Assembly (NCBI RefSeq): GCF_927798115.1 | Contig: NZ_CAKMMG010000014.1 | Coordinates: 1-64,000 of the forward strand | Length of the DNA: 64,000 bases | Source: Paenibacillus auburnensis | Lineage (GTDB): Bacteria; Bacillota; Bacilli; Paenibacillales; Paenibacillaceae | Reading direction: 5' to 3' | Part shown: positions 59,281 to 64,000 of the stretch, piece after piece | Position numbering within the stretch: position 1 is the stretch's first letter | Layout: the number at the start of each line of letters is the position of its first letter | Notes under the pieces: generated by a model | The model's input: the letters and a program-made list of their open reading frames with translations, nothing else | Told to the model about the DNA's origin: nothing | Database searches by the model: none | Program-made: the position numbers and the translations under genes

Positions 59281-61602
59281 ATGAAATTTACAGACGGCCT
59301 CTGGCTGGTTCGTGACGGAATCAACATCAACGGCGCAGTACAAAACTATGTAGTAGAAAAAACATCCGAGGGTTTGACCGCAGTCACTCAAACAACTCCA
59401 ATTACAGGACGCGCAGCTACACTGAACTCCACGCTCCTTACCGTTAAATTCCATTCCCCGCTTCCTGGTGTAGTGGGTGTGAAGATCATTCATAATGACG
59501 GCGTGATCGACCGCGGTCCGGCCTTTGAATTGACTAAGGGAACCGGCGACCATGTCCAGATTGAAGAAAACGAAGCCCAAACCGTGCTGATCAGCGGCGG
59601 ACTCCGTGTCGTTATCAATAAAGGCACTCAATGGTCCGTGGATTTCTACCGCGGCGACGAGCGCATTACAGGCAGCGGTTACAAATCGATGGCCTATATC
59701 ACCGACCAGGACGGCAACACGTTCATGCGTGAAGAGCTGGACATCGGCGTAGGCGAATTCGTGTACGGTCTGGGCGAGCGCTTCACTGCTTTTGTGAAGA
59801 ACGGTCAAGTCGTAGATATCTGGAATAAAGACGGCGGCACCAGCTCCGAGCAGGCCTACAAGAACATCCCGTTCTATGTAACCAGCAAGGGCTACGGCGT
59901 ATTTGTGAACCAGCCTGAACTGGTTTCCTATGAAATCGCTTCGGAAAAAGTAAAAAAAGCCCAATTCAGCGTAGCTGGAGAGAGCCTGGAATATTTCGTG
60001 ATTGAAGGACCTACGATCAAAGAGGTCATCAGCAAATATACTTCGTTAACCGGCAAGCCTGCGCTTCCGCCGGCATGGACCTTCGGCCTGTGGCTGACGA
60101 CTTCGTTCACTACTGACTACGATGAAGCAACAGTTAACTCTTTTGTAGAAGGAATGGCTGAACGCGATCTGCCGCTGCATGTGTTCCACTTCGACTGCTT
60201 CTGGATGCGTGAATACCAATGGACCGATTTCCAGTGGGACGAGCGCGTCTTCCCGGACCCGGTAGGCATGCTGAAACGCCTGAAGGAAAAAGGCCTGAAA
60301 ATTTGCGTCTGGATTAACTCCTATATCGGCCAGCGTTCACCGCTGTTCGAAGAAGGCAAGAAGAACGGCTATCTGATCAAAAAAGCCAACGGCGACGTAT
60401 ATCAAACTGACCTGTGGCAGGCGGGCATGGGACTCGTAGACTTCACAAACCCAGCGGCTTGTGAATGGTATGCAGGATACCTGCGCGGTCTAGTGGATAT
60501 GGGCGTAGACAGCTTCAAAACAGACTTCGGCGAAAGAATTCCGACAGATGTTGTGTACTTCGACGGCTCCGATCCGCAGAAAATGCATAACTACTACACT
60601 CAGCTGTACAACAAAGTGGTCTTTGATGTATTGGAAGAGAAGCTCGGCAAAAATGAAGCAGCGGTCTTCGCACGTTCGGCTACAGCCGGCGGGCAGCAGT
60701 TCCCGGTACACTGGGGCGGCGACTGCTACGCAGATTACGAGTCCATGGCAGAAAGCCTGCGCGGCGGCTTGTCCCTCGGTCTGTCCGGCTTCGGGTTCTG
60801 GAGCCATGATATCGGCGGATTCGAAAATACCGCTCCGGCGCATGTCTTCAAACGCTGGCTGGCCTTCGGCCTGCTCTCCAGCCACAGCCGTCTGCACGGC
60901 AGCACCTCGTACCGTGTGCCTTGGGCTTACGATGACGAAGCGGTGGATGTTACCCGGTTCTTCACCAAGCTCAAATGCAGCCTGATGCCTTACCTGTATG
61001 ATGTAGCCGGCCAAGCGCATGAAGAAGGCTGGGCTTCGATGCGGGCCATGGTTATGGAGTTCCCTGAAGATCCTACCTGCGAAGTGCTGGACCGTCAGTA
61101 CATGCTTGGTGACAAGCTGCTCGTAGCTCCAATCTTCCAGGAAAACGGCGAAGTGAAATACTACCTGCCGGCTGGTCGCTGGACTCACCTGCTGAACGGT
61201 GAAACAGTAGTAGGCGGATCATGGCGTAAAGAAAAGCATGACTTCTTCAGCCTTCCGCTGTTCGTACGCCAGAACTCGCTGCTGGCAACAGGCAGTGTAG
61301 ACAACCGTCCGGACTATGATTTTGCCGACGGCGTGAAATTCGGCCTGTACTCCCTGGAAGACGGCGCTACAACAGCGGCAACAGTCCGTGATATCAACGG
61401 CGCTCCTGAACTGACAGTGACAGCTGCACGCACAGGCAGCACCGTTAAGGTAACTGCTGAAGGCAGCGGCAAACCGTTCACATTTGCAGTGAAGGATCTG
61501 GGTGCTATCGCTTCCGTAGAAGGCGCAGAGCAGGCAGATGAAGCTACAGTACAAGTTAGCGGCGGCAGCAAGTCCGTATCGTTCACGATTACATTGAAAT
61601 AA
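59281..61602 (+). CDS. yicI: alpha-xylosidase (GH31, YicI-like)
   Basis: A 773-residue GH31 enzyme that releases alpha-linked xylose, for example from isoprimeverose or xyloglucan oligosaccharides. SFKTDFGERIPTDVVYFDG carries the catalytic nucleophile aspartate in the YicI/XylS context, and VHWGGDCYADYESMAESLRGG and SGFGFWSHDIGGFE the acid/base region. An N-terminal beta-sandwich and C-terminal beta domains complete the fold. No signal peptide is present. AAAGGTGG lies about 12 bases before ATG 59281. The AraC gene is divergent and an SGNH hydrolase gene follows. Confidence 0.93.
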   Translation: MKFTDGLWLVRDGININGAVQNYVVEKTSEGLTAVTQTTPITGRAATLNSTLLTVKFHSPLPGVVGVKIIHNDGVIDRGPAFELTKGTGDHVQIEENEAQTVLISGGLRVVINKGTQWSVDFYRGDERITGSGYKSMAYITDQDGNTFMREELDIGVGEFVYGLGERFTAFVKNGQVVDIWNKDGGTSSEQAYKNIPFYVTSKGYGVFVNQPELVSYEIASEKVKKAQFSVAGESLEYFVIEGPTIKEVISKYTSLTGKPALPPAWTFGLWLTTSFTTDYDEATVNSFVEGMAERDLPLHVFHFDCFWMREYQWTDFQWDERVFPDPVGMLKRLKEKGLKICVWINSYIGQRSPLFEEGKKNGYLIKKANGDVYQTDLWQAGMGLVDFTNPAACEWYAGYLRGLVDMGVDSFKTDFGERIPTDVVYFDGSDPQKMHNYYTQLYNKVVFDVLEEKLGKNEAAVFARSATAGGQQFPVHWGGDCYADYESMAESLRGGLSLGLSGFGFWSHDIGGFENTAPAHVFKRWLAFGLLSSHSRLHGSTSYRVPWAYDDEAVDVTRFFTKLKCSLMPYLYDVAGQAHEEGWASMRAMVMEFPEDPTCEVLDRQYMLGDKLLVAPIFQENGEVKYYLPAGRWTHLLNGETVVGGSWRKEKHDFFSLPLFVRQNSLLATGSVDNRPDYDFADGVKFGLYSLEDGATTAATVRDINGAPELTVTAARTGSTVKVTAEGSGKPFTFAVKDLGAIASVEGAEQADEATVQVSGGSKSVSFTITLK

Positions 61603-61619
61603 GTTGTACCGTATGTATC

Positions 61620-61672
61620 AGACTCTCTGATGGCCGGGGACACATTGTCCCTGGCTCATTAGGGAGTTTTTT
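61620..61672 (+). terminator. terminator of the GH31 gene
   Basis: An extended imperfect stem from ACTCTCTGATGGCCGGGGAC to GTCCCTGGCTCATTAGGGAGT, followed by TTTTTTT. Confidence 0.82.
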
Positions 61673-61710
61673 TAGAAAAACAAATATCTTAATCTGGCTA
61701 TGAACCTATG

Positions 61711-61735
61711 ATTTTTTTGTACAAAGTGCAATTAG
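61711..61735 (+). repeat. copy of the dispersed TTTAG..GTGCAG repeat
   Basis: TTTTTTTGTACAAAGTGCAA resembles the tandem unit at 43085 (TTTTAGCTGTACAAAGTGCAG). It lies just before the SGNH hydrolase gene. Confidence 0.55.
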
Positions 61736-61784
61736 AGGATAGCAGTTATTTCGTATGCGGATCAGGACAGGAGAATTGATTACT

Positions 61785-62960
61785 ATGATTATTAAAGATA
61801 ACTACGGAGTGCTCAGCGAAGCGGGCTACTCTTCGGCCACGGCGCTGTCCACTGCGGCCAATTATATTATGAATGCGCCGGAGCCGTTTACCCATACCTA
61901 CAGGACATACGTCCGCCTGCGGGAAAACGGCAGCCTGACGCTGAAATTCTGGCACAGCAACAGTGTCGATTCCACCTGGGATATTGGGCAGGAGGCTAAT
62001 GGCAGCGAACCAGGCGGGGAGTGGAGCATTGAAGCTGCGTACATCGCTGACGGCGGGCTTGTGCCGGACGGTACGGTAGCGCCGGACTCGCAGGTTCCGG
62101 TAACCTTCACGGGGGCGTACTCGAAGGTGGTTGCTCCCGGCGAATGCTTCTGGAGTGATGAAGCCTCACTCGACTTACCTGAGGGCCATTACCTGGCCTT
62201 TACCTGGACCATTAGAACAGCCGCGCCGGGCAAGTCCTTCCCGTTCAACGTGGAAGGTATTCTCGTGTCGGCTTATGATGCAGACGGCAATCTGGCCGGG
62301 CAGTCATCTGCGGATACCTTTACCGAATCAGACAAGCTGCTGGTGATGCCGAGCTATATCGGATACAAGAAGCAGGTGGCGAAGAAGCTGGTGTTCCTGG
62401 GGGATTCGATCACCCAGGGAGTCCGGACGGAGAAGGATGCCTACAGCTATTGGGCGGCGCGGATCGCTGAAGGGCTGGGTACGGATTACGGACTGTGGAA
62501 TATCGGTTCAGGCTGGGGCAGAGCCTATGATGTGGCTGCGGACGGGGCTTGGCTGAATAAGGCTAAGCAGGGCGATGAGGTACTGATTGTACTTGGAGTC
62601 AACGATCTGGATATCGGCAAGCGCAGTGCAGAGGAACTGCTTGGCGACCTGACGGCGATAATAGGCAAGATTAAAGAGGCGAACAACCACGCGGACATTA
62701 TCCTCAGCACCGTGCCGCCGTTTAATTTCGAAGAAGAACGGGAAGTATCCTGGCGTAAGGTGAATGAGACGATCCGCACCAATCCTCCAGCTGGTGTGAA
62801 CCGTGTGTTCGACATCGCAGCAGTACTGTCCGTACCGGCTCCGGCAGATCACAGGATCAGACCGGAATACATGAGCAATGAGTTTGATCCGCATCCAAAC
62901 GGGCACGCCGGCAAGGCGGTAGCGGAAGCTTTTCTGGCTTGGTACGGGAAAAATAGATAA
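61785..62960 (+). CDS. two-domain SGNH/GDSL hydrolase
   Basis: A 391-residue protein. The first 200 residues are a beta-rich N-terminal domain (HTYRTYVRLRENGSLTLKFW) that probably packs against the catalytic part. The SGNH hydrolase domain begins at VFLGDSITQG (about 205, catalytic serine), followed by GSGWG, GVNDLDIG (asparagine block) and DPHPNGHAG (Asp-His pair near 368). Such enzymes are esterases, often carbohydrate deacetylases. No signal peptide is present. With the alpha-xylosidase upstream it suggests removal of acetyl groups from hemicellulose fragments. CAGGAG lies about 12 bases before ATG 61785. Confidence 0.88.
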   Translation: MIIKDNYGVLSEAGYSSATALSTAANYIMNAPEPFTHTYRTYVRLRENGSLTLKFWHSNSVDSTWDIGQEANGSEPGGEWSIEAAYIADGGLVPDGTVAPDSQVPVTFTGAYSKVVAPGECFWSDEASLDLPEGHYLAFTWTIRTAAPGKSFPFNVEGILVSAYDADGNLAGQSSADTFTESDKLLVMPSYIGYKKQVAKKLVFLGDSITQGVRTEKDAYSYWAARIAEGLGTDYGLWNIGSGWGRAYDVAADGAWLNKAKQGDEVLIVLGVNDLDIGKRSAEELLGDLTAIIGKIKEANNHADIILSTVPPFNFEEEREVSWRKVNETIRTNPPAGVNRVFDIAAVLSVPAPADHRIRPEYMSNEFDPHPNGHAGKAVAEAFLAWYGKNR

Positions 62961-63015
62961 AGAACACTACAAGCTTACTAGGCATACTATGTATTACTTT
63001 TAACAGAAGGGTAGT

Positions 63016-63330
63016 GTGCCTGCAATGGGTATTCAAGTGGGAATGCAGCCGAAAGTGCTGTATCAGGCTGATCAGAATTATATTCAAACCATGAAATCGG
63101 TTAGACATCACTTACACAGTATATGTAGACAGCATGTAAACCAATTCGTCCGGGTGCAGACAATTGACGGTCAGGTCGTTACGGGAAGAATATTGGGCTG
63201 TGATAGAGGGTTGTTATATTTGGGCGTGCAGAGTCATGGAGGACAACGCGCCTTCTTTGGGGGCAGCGATGAAGCGATTTTAACCCTGGTACTTTTCGAA
63301 TTGCTTGTTATAACTTTATTGTACACTTAA
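63016..63330 (+). CDS. small protein with Sm-like core and hydrophobic C-terminus
   Basis: A protein of up to 104 residues. The centre (HHLHSICRQHVNQFVRVQTIDGQVVTGRILG then LYLGV) has the pattern of a small SH3/Sm-like barrel, as in DUF2642-type sporulation proteins and Hfq-like folds. The last 18 residues (DEAILTLVLFELLVITLLY) are strongly hydrophobic. The start could be GTG 63016 or ATG 63025; the ribosome binding site AAGGG does not decide between them. Family assignment is uncertain; a spore or membrane-attached role is an inference. Confidence 0.6.
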   Translation: MPAMGIQVGMQPKVLYQADQNYIQTMKSVRHHLHSICRQHVNQFVRVQTIDGQVVTGRILGCDRGLLYLGVQSHGGQRAFFGGSDEAILTLVLFELLVITLLYT

Positions 63331-63331
63331 C

Positions 63332-63379
63332 AAAAAAGATAAGAGTCTGGCATACCTGCCGATTCTTATCTTTTTTTTG
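63332..63379. terminator. bidirectional terminator
   Basis: AAAAAAGATAAGA pairs with TCTTATCTTTTTT across a 19-base loop, flanked by A-run and T-run. It ends both the Sm-like gene and the convergent small gene. Confidence 0.85.
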
Positions 63380-63388
63380 GGGGATGGG

Positions 63389-63484
63389 TTAGAATGTTCT
63401 GAGAATGATTACCAGCAGAATATAAAGCACCAAGATTGTCGTAGTGGAAGTAAACATGCCTCCGACATTTGCACAACCGCTCAT
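63389..63484 (-). CDS. YjcZ-family small sporulation membrane protein
   Basis: A 31-residue protein, MSGCANVGGMFTSTTTILV followed by LYILLVIILRTF. The Gly/Cys-containing N-terminus followed by one transmembrane helix is the pattern of YjcZ-family spore proteins. The start is ATG 63484 behind GGAGGTAAAGCG, one of the strongest ribosome binding sites in the window. It is convergent with the Sm-like gene and too short for most ORF filters. Confidence 0.78.
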   Translation of the reverse strand: MSGCANVGGMFTSTTTILVLYILLVIILRTF

Positions 63485-63597
63485 CGCTTTACCTCCTTCG
63501 CAGTATCATCTTACAGACCCATGATATGCACTTACCTCGATCTCTGTATGGACAATTGACCAGATTAAATGAGGGATTTATGCGATGGCCCGTCCCG

Positions 63598-64000
63598 TCA
63601 GGGGGCAACCTGCACCCGGTAATCCTTCGGCGTAACTCCAATCTGCTTCTTGAACACTTTGCTGAAGTACTTCACATCGTGGAAGCCGACCATTTCCGAG
63701 ATCTGCGACAGCTTGAGGTTCGGATTCTGCAGCAGGAGCTTGGCTTTATTGATTCTGACGCTGCCGATGTAATCGGAGAAATTAATGCCGTATTCCTGCT
63801 TGAATTTGCGGGAGACATATTCACGGCTGACATAGAATCTGCCGGCGACCTCCTGAAGAGACAGGTCAGACTGATAGTTCTGATCGATATATTTGACGAT
63901 CTCTGTAAGCGGGTTACGTTCCTTGATCTGCCTTGCCGACAGTTCCTGCGACAGGCGCTGCATCAAGGCGAAGGACCAGTCGCGCCAGGCGAACAGCGAG
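63598..64000 (-). CDS. AraC-type regulator, C-terminal part (runs off the window)
   Basis: The visible 134 residues end with an AraC double helix-turn-helix: EIVKYIDQNYQSDLSLQEVA, FYVSREYVSRKFKQEYGINF and ISEMVGFHDVKYFSKVFKKQIG. The frame is open to the right edge (SLFAWRDWSFALMQRLSQEL) without a start, so the N-terminus and any receiver domain lie beyond 64000. The organisation resembles a YesN-type regulator. Confidence 0.88.
   Translation of the reverse strand, partial: SLFAWRDWSFALMQRLSQELSARQIKERNPLTEIVKYIDQNYQSDLSLQEVAGRFYVSREYVSRKFKQEYGINFSDYIGSVRINKAKLLLQNPNLKLSQISEMVGFHDVKYFSKVFKKQIGVTPKDYRVQVAP

Overview
The window looks like a piece of a Paenibacillus-type genome (Bacillota, roughly 50% GC). 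The reasons are AGGAGG-class ribosome binding sites with frequent TTG and GTG starts, S-layer homology domains, YesM/YesN two-component regulators beside sugar ABC transporters, a YjcZ-type small sporulation protein, and several families of intergenic repeats. No species assignment is attempted. It opens with the end of an rRNA operon: 5S rRNA and a run of 14 tRNA genes ending in a strong terminator.

Bases 1.7-12.1 kb carry housekeeping and regulatory genes: a YafY/WYL regulator, PerR-type katA, a short alpha-glucan phosphorylase, a secreted copper-amine-oxidase-like stalk protein, ribokinase, aroD, a divergent carboxymuconolactone decarboxylase/MerR pair, a TipA-like MerR regulator and a DEDDh exonuclease. 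Bases 12.4-21.9 kb are the most unusual part. A PocR/GAF/LuxR-type regulator precedes a tightly packed operon of MCP, CheW, CheA (with an extra CheW domain), STAS protein, RsbW-like kinase and PAS-PP2C phosphatase. It reads as a chemosensory array joined to a partner-switching module, without CheY, CheB, CheR, CheC or CheD. A remnant of a group IIC-like intron sits directly after its terminator.

Bases 22.1-34.9 kb form a sugar-use locus. On the minus strand lie a CUT1 ABC transporter (binding protein and two permeases), a YesM/YesN sensor-regulator pair and a spermidine-synthase-like protein. Divergently transcribed are a GH2 beta-mannosidase and a GH36 alpha-galactosidase, which together suggest galactomannan-type oligosaccharides. 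A perfect cre site lies at the transporter promoter, and the mannosidase leader can form mutually exclusive hairpins. Two tandem arrays of a 51-bp repeat flank the alpha-galactosidase gene. Bases 36.2-42.8 kb hold an operon with a Pot-like ABC transporter, a nucleoside hydrolase and an adenine deaminase, most simply a nucleoside uptake and purine salvage unit.

Bases 43.3-47.5 kb contain a CYTH protein, threonine synthase, a Gfo/Idh/MocA oxidoreductase and a radical SAM/SPASM protein. Bases 48.0-53.2 kb encode a giant secreted protein with near-identical 99-residue Ig-like repeats and C-terminal SLH domains. After it come a 44-codon minus-strand gene whose Shine-Dalgarno site is buried in a 15-bp stem, and a 712-residue protein with an internal methyltransferase domain. 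Bases 55.9-58.2 kb are an AT-rich island with a broken gene, a small membrane protein and a secreted protein of unknown function. The window ends with an AraC regulator, a GH31 alpha-xylosidase, an SGNH hydrolase, two small genes and the 3' part of another AraC-type regulator that runs off the right edge.
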